Assembly: GCA_034509425.1 (NCBI GenBank)
Contig: JAVTVJ010000012.1
Location: 12,311,001-12,375,000 of the forward strand
Source: Eopsaltria australis
Lineage: Eukaryota > Chordata > Aves > Passeriformes > Petroicidae
Direction of reading: 5' to 3'
Length of the DNA stretch: 64,000 bases
This document shows, in pieces, positions 40,173 to 53,307 of the stretch. Positions within the stretch are counted from its first letter, which is position 1, and every line of letters starts with the position of its first letter. The position numbers were made by a program, and so were the translations under genes. Under the pieces are notes generated by a model. It had not been told where the DNA came from. It searched no databases and saw nothing but the letters and a program-made list of their open reading frames with translations.

Positions 40173-43100
40173 AAAAAAATTGAAAGCAGGCATCATCACA
40201 CTCACATCTTTGACATGAGAAATGAGTTATTCTTGGAGAGGACAATGAATTCAAAGTTCAAACTGCTTACATATATCGAGGGGGAGCCAAAGGATCTAAG
40301 CACTTTCCCTTCCAATTGAGTCATGTCTTTAGGTCTCTTCTGTGGTTTTCAGTCCTTATCTAGGTCTAGGTCTTATCTAACAGTTGACCTGGGGTAACAT
40401 GGATCTCAGATTTCCTTGGCTTCTGTTTAGGTCTTCATTGACTATGCCTAAAAAACCAAAGTTATTCCATCTGTGTGGAATTCTGCAAAATTATACCTCT
40501 GTGGATGACTCCATATTGGATCACCGTTGGAAAAAAATAACCCATAAACTGATAAAGATGGGGAACTACTCTTTTAGCCATTGTATATGCTCAGAACTAC
40601 AAGAAATACAACATTTTCAGGGTCTTTGTCAAGAACATGACCCAGTTTAATAGCTCACGAATTTTTGAAACTTGGAGAGTCTTTGACTCTCAAAGTAGAC
40701 AAAAGAAAGGTAGAATTTGGCTTATATGAAAATAACTGAGCACAAAATTATTGTGGTGATTTCCATGCTTTATGTTAGATCAGGCTGTCACCAGACATTT
40801 TTTTTCTTTTTCTTTGAATGTGTGCATTTTACAGCTCCTGGAGAACAGATTTTTCTTCCTCAGTGGTTTAGTCTAGTATCTGGACCTAGATAATTATTAA
40901 GAAAACTATTTCATGTGTTTGTAATACAGGAAATAGTACATTCAGTTTAGACAGGATCAGCAGGTCTTTGCTTCCTGTTCAAAACTGCTGTGTAAACAAC
41001 TCAAACCTTCCAATAGCTTTATTTCTCTTTCCTGAAGCTCTTTAAATCTAGTGCCTTTTCTGTCTTGGAAGATGATTTCTCTCTTTCTTCTCATTCATAC
41101 CTATCTCTAGTACACCAGAGATTTCATCCGTCCTCAGAGTGATAAACCTCCACCAAGTATATTGCATTGGATTTCTTTTATTTCCACTATGCACATATTA
41201 ATTGATACTGCTTTTTTTTCCATGCCGACATGAAATGTGGCTGCCTTTCCTTCTTATCCTGTGCAAGTTATACACAAGTACCTGATATACTCTGAGTTCT
41301 GACCCAGTATCTATTTCTTCTCTGTGCCACTTGCATTGCTTCTACAAAGGTAGATCCCAGCACAGAAATTCCCTTATCTTAGTTTCCCTACAGAAGAATA
41401 TTTAGTTCTGTATGTTTCCATTTCCAGAGAGCCTCTCTAAAGAGACTAATTCTAACATGAAAGGTCCAATGTAATAAATAAATAAAACTTTATCTCTGTG
41501 AATATTTGAAGTGAAATATGACTGAATGCTTATATTTATAAAACTCTCCCAGTTCTATATGCAAAGAAAAGGAGCAGTCACACCTATGTGGTCAACCCAA
41601 AATTTATATTTTCATTTCAAAAAAGATAAAACTTCATCTAATATTTTTTCTCTTTATTATGACAAATCTGTGTTTTACTTAAAAGCACAATCAACACTTG
41701 CAAGCTTTATGGAGTATCGGCATCTCTAATTACTCTGTCTGTATGTGACATGAGCTCTCTATATGCTTCTAAAATATTTTCATTCAGAGATTACAACTAT
41801 AAAATACCATGTATGTATGAGGAAGGTTTTATATAGAAAAAAGAGAGCCAGGTCTTGAAAATATAAAGTATTAATGACCGTAAAGATTTGTAGATTTTAA
41901 AGCTTCCATATTTATGCCCAAGTTGGAAAATACAAAAAGTAGAGATGAAAAGACTGCTTGGTAAAGCAGATAGTTCTGCTCTGCCTATTTGGCAGAGTAA
42001 CTTTCCCAGATCACCACTAGAGTCACCCCTAGTAATTCTGGAGGTAAGAAGAATGGACAGGTTCTTTGTCTAGTAATTATACTGTCAAAAATTTAAATAA
42101 TTCTACTGAAAACCCCAAGGAGTTTGAATGGCATACCTAATTTCAAAGGCATAACTTTAAAATTATAAGAATCAAGAATATGAACAAAAAAAAAAAATCT
42201 ATGAATACTTGCTGATGAATTAGTGGCCTGTAAGACAAATCTTTCATTCTTTGATTTTGTTATATAATGTATATATTTTATTCGAGATAATATAGTAACC
42301 CAAACAGTGTGTACAAAATCCTAACCCTGTTACAGCCTATCTGAAATACCTGCAGTACTTTGAACATGATCCGGCACATAGAGCAGAACAGGCACGTTAA
42401 ACATGAAACTGCTTTTACAGCAATACTCCAACCCCTGTTAGCCATAAGGATTTTGAACAACTGGGAATTGTGTAGAGACATTCAGTTTGTCATTAGCACA
42501 ATACAACAGTACCTTTCTTATTTCTAACCAATGTTCATATGCTATTCATTTGGCAGTTTTGCTACACTTTGCTCTGTTTCTGATTCTAGACTTCAGGTGC
42601 ATGGTAACTTATGGCTGACTCTAACTTCTGTATAGGACTCTGCTAGGTTTTATGATCCCACATTAGGTAATTCACACCACTGCTGATGATGTTATGAATG
42701 GCCAGCATAAAATGAACACATGATTAAGTCACAGACATTGACAATAAAAAGAAAATTGTAATTTGCTCTAGACATGTCTAGATAGTTACAGCAGACCCTA
42801 TTGAAAACAGGACTGTTTGGAGAGTATTTTAAATTTTTAACTTCTGACAGGTAAGTATTTAAAGGCAAAGAACTTTGCCTGTGTATATAAATCAGCAAGT
42901 GCAAATGCATGATCTCTACAAATATGAGTATATAGGTGGTGGGACTGTTTCATAGTGAGACCTTCAGGAGTATCAGTGGGGAAACAACTATGTGCCAATA
43001 GGGGAAGTTAAATGTCTTAACAAGCATATAGTATATTTCTACATCTGGAACTAGTACACAATTAAGCCTGGGTTAGGTAGTTTAGGATTTCTGATTACAT

Positions 43101-44714
43101 TTTTCCTTCATGTTTAAGCTGGATTTTCAACCTCCTCAAAGAAGCATGATCAGACTGAAATAGTATGGAGTTCTCAAATCCCTTTCAGAAGCCATTTTAG
43201 AAGTCATTCACACTACACAGCAAATCACAAAGAAGTATGTATTATTCCATACCAACACCTGGAGACTTTCTTCCTTACACCTGAGACATTAGGAGATGAA
43301 ATTGGTTTGTACACTAGTTCAGCACTTAAAGAAGCAGATTTAGTTTCAGTGACAGGTGGAGTACTGATGTGACTTACTTGGAGACTACTGTCTTTCTCTA
43401 AGTCAGAATGACAACCCCCTTTCAATATTTGTGAGTGAAATAAAGTTAAAATAAAAATAACTAGGTAAAAATATGTAACCAAAAACATATAGGCAAAAAA
43501 TACCTACCAATCTAAGTAGTTAACTACGTCAGTATATCCCCAGAAAAACAAAAGGAAAAACAACATTTTAGTAATGAGGTAAGCTACAAGACCATTGTTA
43601 CTGGAAGTTTGTTAATACATAAAGAATATTTCTATATCCTGTATTAGGACTTAAATCAATTAGCATTATGGTAAGAGAGGCATGAGAATAAGACAAAGAA
43701 CAGTCATGCAAGGGATTTCAGGAGGTGATCATTCATTCTCCCAGGCTGTAACTGTTACATTTTTGCCTTTCTTAACCCAAAAATTGTATAAAAGTCAATA
43801 GCTAGGAGCCTTCAAATCAAAACTAAGATGTATCAGCAGGTTTCTGGCAAGGAGTAAGACAAAGATAAAAGAGGGAACAGCTTCAGGGTCTGGTTCTGGC
43901 CTCTCGCCTGAACACAGCCAAAACAGACAACATGGCACAGTGTTTAGTTTGTCTTAATTAATTCATAATGGATGATAAGAGAATGATCTTCTTTCTATCT
44001 CCCTGATCACACATTCACACCTATCTCCATTGTCTCTCCAAATGATGCTGCTACACCTAGGGCAAAGTCTTCTTATTCTACTGCTTCTGTCATTTATAAC
44101 AACATTCCTGTATGTCTTTGCCTCATTAAGTCATAAAATCACCTGAAAATCTCTTTTTTCAGGCCAGTTAGTTTGAGCTTTTCTCTCTGTTTACCTACTA
44201 ACAAGGTATTACCCTGTCTGTGAGTGCTTATATCAAGACACGTGGATCTCACCACCAAATTTTGCACAGGCTTAGTGCCTCTGAACCTAAGCTAGTGGTT
44301 TTTGGAAGAACAGAGTAAAAATAGTATATAAAAAGCATATTAAATGCACCCTTATAGATATCAGCCCATAAAATTGTTTCCATTTCTTTATCATGCATAG
44401 ATGCACTCTGTCATATATATTATGGCAAATTAGTAACCTGAGATTTGATGTTACCTAAATGAAGCTAGATGTTATGATCAGAATCATCGACTATTTAAGA
44501 ACATCTACAGTACATGCTTCTGAACTGACTCATTATCAGAATTTATGGCTTGATTTTCAAAGTGGTACAGTCCCACAAATGAGCAGATATCTCAGTTATT
44601 TCTGCACTTATCTGTTTAGATAGGTAAAGAACTTACTAGGTCACTTACATGCAGATTATTTTGCATATATACTTCCATGCATTCATATCTTAGTTGTCAA
44701 ATTCTCTTTGGTAT

Positions 44715-45380
44715 TACATGATTCATGTAATTCTTTGAGTTGGAAAGGACCATAAAGATCATCTGGTTCCAACATCCCTGTCACAGGCAGGGACAGTTTC
44801 CACTAGATCATGTGACTCAGAGTCCCATCCAACCTGGCCTTGAACACCTGCAGGGATGAGGCATTCACAGCTTCTCTGGGCAACCTGTTTCAGAACTTCA
44901 CCACCCTCACAGTAAATAATTTCTTTCAAATATCTAATCTAAACATACCCTCTTTCAACTTAAATACATTTCCCCTTGTCCTATTTCTACACACCCTTGC
45001 CAAAAGTCCCTCTCCTGCCTTCTAATCGGTACTCCTTTAGGTACTGAAAGGCCACAATAACTCCCTTGATCCTTCTCTTCTCTAAGCTGAAAAATCCCAA
45101 ACTTCTGTGCCTGTTTTCACATAGGAGAGGTGCTTCAGCTCTCTGGTTATCCTCATGGCTCTCCTCTGGACTTGCTCCATCAGATCATCATCCCTCTAAT
45201 GCCTGACATCCCAGAGCTGGATGCAGCACTCCAGGTGGGATCTCACAATAAGATCACAGAAGGGGAGAATCACCACCCTTGACCTGCTGGCCATGCTTTT
45301 GGTCTACCCCAGGATACAGCTGGATTTCTGAGATGCACAGATTTCCATGTCATGTGGAGCTTCTTGTCAACATATAATAA
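44715..45380 (-). mobile_element. CR1 LINE, 5'-truncated (minus orientation)
   Basis: The left edge reads as the reverse complement of the CR1 3' terminus: an imperfect octamer tail, then 'gagttggaaaggaccataaa' and 'agatcatctggttccaac'. It continues as the conserved 3' block ('cagggacagtttccactaga', 'catccaacctggccttgaac', 'gcttctctgggcaacctgtt'), then the antisense of the last part of ORF2 up to about 45380. A full CR1 is about 4.5 kb and encodes endonuclease and reverse transcriptase. Here only the final ~650 bp remain, the usual 5' truncation of CR1. Stops interrupt the frame. Lower divergence than the 5293 copy makes it a younger insertion. Confidence 0.93.
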
Positions 45381-46865
45381 GGATTTCAGTTAATTAGGAC
45401 AATCTATTTGCCTGTCTTTCTCTAAAGTTCTTCTTGCAGACAAACTTCAATTTGTTTTTGTAGCTTGGGCACTGGACTGTGGACTTTCTGATTATGGTAC
45501 TGAACTTTGTGCTTTTTTTTTAAGTATAAGGAAAGGAATACAAAATTCTTACAATCTTTCTTTATAACAGTTCCCAGGGCTTGGAGTTAATGGGTCACTG
45601 GTGTTGTTTACAGTATTGAACAGTTCACTGATGCGAAGAAATATATTTTTTCTTTCAGACATGGCAAAAGTAGCTGAATAGAAAAGCTCTTGTTCACTGA
45701 CACTTAACCATACTGTCTTCTACCAGTCATGCAATAAATACATTTAATATTTTTTTCAAAAGGAATCAACAGAATAATACTACTAGGCAAACCAATATTT
45801 AATGCTGGTTTCCCTCCCATTCCTGGATCTGTCAGTGAATTACTGCTTAGCCCTGTACATGTAGTTCATTTAGCCAATGTACACTGAGATTTATTTAGGC
45901 ATTGAAAGTTTTGATAACATAATTTGCTTAAATGTTTATGCAACATGGTGTGCTTTGATGTTATAAAATACATAAGAACATATTGTACTTAATGGTAGGG
46001 CAAGCAGCAGAATGTTAAGAAAGCTGTTTTGAATAATACTTTGCCAAATGTTAAAACTTTCATTTTCACCTCCTTTTGTTCCTTTTTTTACTTTTTAATT
46101 TGTGATTAAAGATAGCTATTAAAATCTGGAATAGCCAAATTATATATTTATGTCTGTGAGAGCCATATATCAGTGAAATGGCCCTTTAGTGGTGCGTTAT
46201 GCATTAATCGAAGAGAACATATTCATTCCAATGAAAAAGAGATATCAGAAAAGTAAAATCACTGAACATTCTGACATTCTTACATAATGCCACAAGCCTG
46301 ACAATTTCCAGCTTGTGATTTTCTTGATGTCTGATGGATTGAATACAAATTACTCAAATATGTAAAATTATTCAGAGGCTTATTTTGTTCAGCATCAGAA
46401 TCTCAAACTCTTTTAAAATTATACAAATCCAAAAGTCTTGTTTGATGTTCTCTCTTTTGTAGGAAGGCTATCCCTAACTATTCAGTTTAAAGGGTGATAA
46501 CTGAAAATCATTTCTGATGCTGACTTTGTAAAATGGTCAATAATGAGCAATCTGTTACAGTAGTCATATTTTAAAATTATACCACTATTACAATATTGTT
46601 TGTAAATAATGATAAAACACAAGTTAATGCTGTGGTGGTGCATCCTGCCCCACACCTTTCCAGGCTGCACTGACATCTGAGAAATGTTCATTAGGCCTCC
46701 AACTTGAAAATTAACACGTGGGCTCAGCTCTTCCTGGGTTTATCAGAAACACTGTCTGCTCTCAGGAACTCCTAAAAAGCTCCTGTTTTTCTTATTAACA
46801 GCGTTGGAAAATATTGTTCTTTCCTGAATGGAATAACATTCCTCTTCTTACACTTTCACAGAATG
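45381..46865. other. Gene-free AT-rich DNA between CR1 and LTR
   Basis: No open frame above about 70 codons and no recognised repeat. The segment near 46140-46260 is of relatively high complexity and could be a conserved non-coding stretch. Nothing else stands out. Confidence 0.5.
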
Positions 46866-47309
46866 TGCGGACCCAAACAGTGGTCAGGATGTAACATTGT
46901 TTTGAGTAAAGCCCACTCTATTTTAGCTCTATAAAAAGTGGTCCAAAATGAGACCCTTTGAGCTCTCCTGGACTGCAGGGCTGTGACCAACAACCTCCTT
47001 CTGAGGGGGACACATCTCAGAGCTAGCAAACCCTCAGGTTTGCTATGCCTGGAGATGTGAGTCCTGGTCTGATACCCTGACTCCTCGAGGCCTGACCCTT
47101 CACCCATTGGGATATGCAAAAGCATCCAAAGTGTATATTTCACTGACATCTAAGGGGAACTTTTCAGAAGTACCTTGCTTGTACTGACTTTTTCTGCCTG
47201 GGTGCATAAATATGTGCATATGCTATAGCAAATCTGGGAGAAATGTTGCTTTCTTAAATGTTTGAATATCTTGGATATTGAAGTAAATTAGGCCCATAAG
47301 TAAACTTGT

Positions 47310-47600
47310 GACTTATGACTTCTTAAATGCTGCGAAATGTTCTTCTGCTAAGAGGTTAAGTTCAACATAAGCTATAAGTTAAGTGTTGCTAAGTGTTGCT
47401 CTTTTGCTAAGCTGATAAGTACAACTTTGAAGTTATGTTAGGTTAAATGCTCTTAAGTGTTATTCCTCTGTTAAACAGTTAAGTTACAAATTAAGTTTAA
47501 GGTATTAATTAAGTTAGAAATAAATTAAGTGGTGTTCATTTGTTAAATCGTTAGGTTTAAGGTATAAGTTAAGTTAAAGTACTGTTGAGTGCTGTTAAAC
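47310..47600 (+). repeat. Degenerate TTAAGTT-type tandem region inside the LTR
   Basis: About 290 bp made of loosely repeated units built from 'taagtt', 'aagtgttgct' and 'tttgctaagc' words. The clearest copies are two adjacent 'aagtgttgct' units near 47380-47400 and repeated 'aagttaag' words. It is low in C and probably part of the LTR rather than a later microsatellite. Confidence 0.7.
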
Positions 47601-47657
47601 TTTTAGGCTGTCTCCATTTTTATCCTTGCTCTCACTATCCTTTGTCATAGGCACCTA

Positions 47658-47700
47658 AACACACCCACACACACCCACACACAACCACACACACACACAC
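47658..47700. repeat. (CA)n microsatellite inside the LTR
   Basis: ACAC units interrupted by CCC and AACC. It lies within the LTR element between the tandem region and the poly(A)-signal region, so it postdates or derives from the insertion. Confidence 0.9.
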
Positions 47701-47916
47701 TCCCCTAGATAGTTCTTGGTTAATTTCTGTTTTGATTGTTTAGGTTTTGTTTGATGTTGCTTGTTTCTCCTTGATATGCCCAAACTGTCCTGTAAGCAGT
47801 AGAGTGAATCTTGACAATGAACTTTGTTGTGCAGTCTCTCAATATTAAATCTGGCTTTTGCTGATACCCTTGCCAATGATTTTTAAGCAATCTCAAACGC
47901 TCATTTGTAACAAATG

Positions 47917-50900
47917 CTGATTTATGTTAGATCTAATATGAGCATCAAGGTATTATGTAAATGAGAAAAACAGAAGCAGACACTAGTTTTCCCAAGGAAA
48001 AGAGCATGTGCCAGGTACAATGGTTTACTTCTGTAACCCAGCTGAACCAACAGTAAGAAAATAGTTCAGGACAGAATTTTTTATATTCTCTGCAAGATAA
48101 CACGGTAAGAAAACACAATAAAGAAGTCAATGACATCTGAAGGTGAATTTAGAAAAGAAACATGTGTCTGCATCTTAGTTTTGGTAATGTTCAGGCTGGA
48201 TCCCACTGTTTTGATCAGGATTTCTTTCCAATCACCTGTGTCATTTGGTTCACCATGTAAACACTGACTAGATGAGGTTATGGGGTAATTTCTAAATTAT
48301 AAAATATAGTCATACTGTTTTCTTGTTAATACTCAAAGATCTAATGGTAAGAAGGGCCATACTAATCTATTTGTTTTAGGGATAACTGGCTTTCAAATTT
48401 CTGAACGCGGAAAATATTTGAGCATAACTACAAGCAAGGAAAAGAACACAGTTTAGACAAAATTTTCAAATTCCAAAATTATAATTATCAAAAAAGCAAT
48501 CACATTTTCTTTTTTCTGATTTTTCTTTTCGAATAAAGTTGTATTTCCCAAATAGAGTTTTTTTGCTTAGTAAGGTGAAGGCAGTTTACACATTGCTTTG
48601 TTTATAAATAAATTTGTGTCAATACATTTTTTATAAGACAGTCAGCAAGTCAATCGTCAGCTTCTTTTAAGATTACACTACAGCTCTCCAGTTCCTAGTG
48701 ATGATGTTCAACCATCTTGAACTTCACTATAAAAGAATCCTCCCTTACATGCAAGATAAATTGGGAGTGACTGCTTTAGAATATTTATGCAGCAGGTGTT
48801 TCTATTTAATATCAGTACTCATATAGTCTTTTGAACAGTCAGGAACTTTAATGCCCTTCTGTAGCATCTGCAAATGAATATTTCAAGTAACATATTGTTG
48901 CATTGTTTAGAAGTTAATCATCAGATAATATTAGTGATCATATGGAATAACATCTGTTAGCATCAATCACTATAATTTTAAGCACTTGAGAAGCTCATGA
49001 AGAATTGGAAATCCTTCAAAACAAAGTGGTTCCTGATAATTTTTCTAATAAAAAAAATGTAAAAAAACCCCAACAAGTAACCCAGGTAGCATTGATTATT
49101 TTTTATCTTATTAATATACAAATCTCAAATATATATATGACTAGCATGAAGATCATACAGAGAAGAGTGAAATTTAACTGATGTGGAATACTGTAGTTGC
49201 CAATAGAGAAACTTATTGTTCAAAAGACACAAGAAGGATTTTGATTCATATTAGAGTATCTCTTAAGCTTATATCTCAGGGTAATCACACAGGTGCCAGG
49301 TTATCTGCCATGCAAATACTCTTGGCTACAGACTTTGCATCAGTGATTAATACTAGACTGTGGTTGATCCTACTTGTTATGCATATAAGAACATTTTACT
49401 GGTTACTCTTAGTCAAGCATTAGATCAATGTGAGCAGATTTTGTATACCAAGCAATAAATCTGCATGAGAGAACGTAGGAGTCCTTCACATGTGTAAGAG
49501 AAAATATTTCAATTAATTTTTTTGGCCAGTGGCCTCTGAGTAAAAGAGCTTAATATAGATTCAGGAACCCTTCTGCCTGCAAGGTAAGATAACCTTCACA
49601 AACAGACCAAAGTATTTGGGCTATCTTGCTTAAAAACTTCTGCAATAAAGGCATGCCTACCTTGACTACTGGCAGTGGGCTTTGTAGAGTGGTTCAAATC
49701 TCTGTGTACATTTAACCAAATATTTATGAGGTGTCACAAGGTGCTTTCCAAAGCAAACAGAGAGCAAGCACTCTCTTTTGCTGTTGCCTTCAGCTCTCAA
49801 TAGTGCCCAAATGCATAGGACAAGAAGTGCACAGCCAACCAGAGCTAGGTAGAGTTTCAGAGGAAATATCAGATTGAGAGATTACAAATATCCGTGCAGT
49901 TTAATTTGGCCAGAACACTGTCATTAACACATTTGACTCCTCTGACAAATGTTATGCAATCTAGAAAAGGTGCAAGCAGTTGGGATTTGTTTCATATCTC
50001 ATCCGGAAATAGTGTTCTCCTAGCACTACAAAGCTTCCTGAAACCATAAGGGAAAATATATAGCCTATTATCTTCGAAGGTACCACAGGTACTTAGTTGA
50101 AATATGACTTAAATTATGTTACCCCTAGTTTCTGCATATGTGAGAGACAAAAGTTAGGTCTTGGGTTTCCTTGTTTTCCTTCTTGTGAGGGGCAAAAACC
50201 TCATTAAATCCTACCTCATTTGTTAGGTATTTCCAAGGCAAAGTAAAAGTTGTATCAAATGTTGCAATTCACATGTGGTCTGAACTCAAACACCTTAAGA
50301 TTATTTCATTTGCAAGGATATCAAGTTTACTGTAACCTGAATCATGTTCACACAGGGGCAGACCTCGTCCTCTGTTGCCTATATTCTGCACCTCATTGGT
50401 ACTTAATTTGAGGATTTTGATTTTGTTTTTGTTTTTGTTTTGTTTTGTTGGGGATGGTTTTGGTTATGCTGTTTTTAGTGAAATTGAAAGTTAAATGTAT
50501 AGAAAAAAACCATCATCTCTTTACTCTGCACTTGGCCAGTAAGACACAGATCTCTTTTTCTGTTCTCCCCTAGCTATAAGAAATAAGTTTACAATAACTT
50601 AAATAAGAGCATAGTAGTTCTGTTAATTTATTCCCGGTTCTTTGGTGGTTAGGTAATTTTATCTGGAAATCATAACAAATATGTATATTTCATACAGATT
50701 TTAGGAGATGAAAATGTATTTTGTTTGAATGACAACATGATCTTAGGTGCTGGAAAGACACAGTTTCAGAAAAGCATTGGGACTACTCATTTCTGTGTGT
50801 CCTGCATATGAGTACAAAGAAGTGAATGTGACAAAATGAAAAAATCATGAGAATTCTTGGGGACCGTCTAAGAATCTCCTTCAATCTTCTCTCAGGATTC

Positions 50901-53307
50901 TTCATTGTTTGCAGCAATGTTTCAGCTCCTTCAGTTGTGGTACCAAGCAACTTTGTTAAGGTTTCTTATGTCTATTTTGTTATATAGTATTTCTAGCTCT
51001 TAATAGAGGGTGGACTAACATAGCCACTGCAATAGCAATGAGAATTTTATTATTCGTCTTCTTATGTAAGCTTATTTGAATGAATTGCTAAACTTTGAAT
51101 ATGGTGTTGAAATTTAAATTCCCACTCTATTAACTCTAGATAGTTTTACCTTGACTTCCTTTAAAAGCTTCAGTTTAAAAAAAACTAAAATCCAGAGTGT
51201 CCACACTTCAGTTTTTAGACATTCAGCTGGGGAGGAGGGAGTAAAAAACTAATTAGAAAATCTTATTTGTTTGATTCCTTTGTTAGAACAAATTAAAACA
51301 CAATTTTGGTTTTGTTCATTTTATACACAGCTGTTTGAAATTGTGTAACATTATATTAATTAGAGCACAATTTCCCCAAACCTGCTGTTATTGCAACAAT
51401 TCATTAAAAAGTCCAGGTGTAAAATATGAGGGATTTGATTGCTCAAGGGACTGGTAAGGGCATATGGAGTTTTTCTGCTCTAAGCTGTTGGTGTGAATCC
51501 AATGTAGGCCAATAGTCAAAAGCTTTTGAGTTACTCTAATGACTCTTCTGTAGCTCAGTAGATATGCCTAGGTACTTGCATGCTCATTCCCAAGTTTATA
51601 AATCACAACATTTCTGAACATTACCCTGATATTTACAGATAATGGGATGAGCAGTAAAAACAGAAATGAAGACTGATTTTTTTTTCAGTGATTCAGTTTT
51701 GTGATATATTGGGAAGCATGTAGAGATGATGCTCTAAACTTATTCTTTCAATAGCAGAATGTGAAAGGGATTATTTTCTAATGCTTTTATTCTACCATCT
51801 TCAGCACTGCTTGCAGTAACAAACTGTATTACACATCACCATTATTCTTGCTGTCACTCTGCTTTAAGGCAGTAAAAAAAATTTCAAGACAAAAAACCTT
51901 ACATAAAGAAAGGCCCAGTTTCTGCTTGTCATCAAGACTTATATTTTCCTTTTCTTTGTAAGGAAAATTTCTTTTATTGAAGTAGTAGGGTAAGTCATGG
52001 CAGTGAATTACCTCATTTTCCAATGGCCTGAGAGAATTTGGTCTTTAGTTCATATAAGTGGAGGTTGATGAAGCCATGATATATAAGTGAAAGAAATCTG
52101 GGGGCAATGCAAACATAAACAAATGATGAACAGCAGGCAAGGCTAATTATAAACTCATTTTGTTTTATGAAAAATATTTACACCTCTCTGGAGAATCCTT
52201 GAAAGGGTTTTTTACATCTAGTCTGCAGGTCTTTTTTTTTAATTTTTATAACTTACCAAACAAATGCTGTGGTTAGAAGTTCTGCTGCCATCTGATTGGG
52301 ATTGGGCCATCCTTGCTCCTTTGATGTAATGTGAGTTTCTGTGTAGCAGGTGGTCTTTCCTGCTGTTTATAGTGCAGCCTAGGGAGGTCTGTCAGATGTA
52401 ACAGCTCTTCTTTATCTGCATGGAATTTGGGTAAATCACAATGGAACAGATGGGAAAATGCTCACATACCATCACGGGCCCACCTCTTAGTAGCAGCCTC
52501 TAAAATTCCACAAACCCTCCTGACTCCCCAAAAGAGAGAGAAAAAAGCCCAGTGGGTGTGTTTCTGAACTGCTGGAGGATACTCATTTTGTTTATACACA
52601 AACGTAAACCTGACCATTAAGAAAAGAGAACAAAACTAACAAACAGCATAAATTACTACAGCTGTTCTGTACATATATTTTACAGTTACATTCTAGATTT
52701 CTGCAGAAAAACATTTGGAAATTAAAAATTTTTCCCTAATATCCTGTGCTAATTCAAAATTAATTATTTTCTCCTCTCTTCTTTTCTTTCTCTTCTTGTT
52801 TCCTTTCTCTCATTCTTTTTCCTTTTTGTTTTCTTATCTCCTTTACTTAAAATTTTATACACTTCTCTAATTTTATAAAAAAACTACTCAGTAAAACCAA
52901 ATATTGTTAAGATTGCTGCTAAAAGTTTTTTTACTTCAATGAGCAGGTTGATAAACATTTGCAAAAATCTTCCTTGTACAAGGTTTTAAAGATCTTCTTT
53001 GTGTTTTAAAAGATGACAAGAATTACAAATGTATAATAGATACTTAAATATTACTCACTAAAAATATGAAGAAAAATTCATTTAAGAAGAAAAGTTCTAA
53101 TGAAGTGAATTGCTTTAGAACAAACATTCTTGATGCTGATGGTTCAGATTTTCAAAGAAAACGTTTTCTTTTCCCATACCAAAACAGTGGATTATTTAAA
53201 CTAATAACATTCCTAGTACACTAGGTACTGAATTTCCTCTAAATACCTGCCTGTTCTGTGGGTGATAAACAGGGAAGTGACTTATTTCTTAAATATGGCA
53301 TAGACAC
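47917..53307. other. Gene-free AT-rich DNA between two LTRs
   Basis: No internal retroviral sequence is seen, so the two LTRs at 46866 and 53308 are independent insertions and not the ends of one provirus; they also differ in sequence and orientation. Open frames reach at most 80 codons (49181-49423) and look random. A polypyrimidine tract lies at 52767-52855. Confidence 0.55.
52767..52855. repeat. Polypyrimidine tract
   Basis: Nearly 90 bp of C and T on the plus strand with only a few purines. Such tracts can arise from decayed microsatellites and can adopt triplex structures. No gene context is visible. Confidence 0.75.

Larger units (their letters stand above)
30576..44714. other. Gene-free AT-rich DNA, unassigned
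   Basis: No recognised gene or mobile element. Notable spots are a T run at 31573-31600, a T run at 38299-38313, a C-rich tract at 40141-40172, and a less AT-rich segment at 39755-40010 with two overlapping minus-strand open frames. There is an exon-like 48-bp segment at 41996-42043 and an AG|GTAAGT junction at 42850/42851. The 106-codon minus-strand frame at 36644-36964 starts with a hydrophobic stretch that resembles a signal peptide but has no recognisable domain, and frames of this size are expected by chance. Confidence 0.5.
46866..47912 (+). mobile_element. Endogenous retrovirus LTR, probably solo (plus orientation)
   Basis: An LTR-type repeat of about 1.05 kb. It contains a 'gggacccttt/gagctctcctggactgcagg' style block, 'ccctcaggtttgctatgcctgg' and 'gactcctcgaggcctgaccc', followed by a degenerate tandem region and then a 3' part with an ATTAAA poly(A)-type signal (47844-47849). 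From memory it resembles songbird LTR families catalogued as TguLTR5-like; this is unverified. Candidate edges are TG at 46866 and CA at 47912, flanked on both sides by AATG (46862-46865 and 47913-47916). A 4-bp duplication would suit class I elements but is short enough to be chance. A start at 46864 (TGTGCGG) is an alternative. No gag, pol or env sequence flanks it, so it is a solo LTR or fragment with no coding capacity. Confidence 0.75.
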
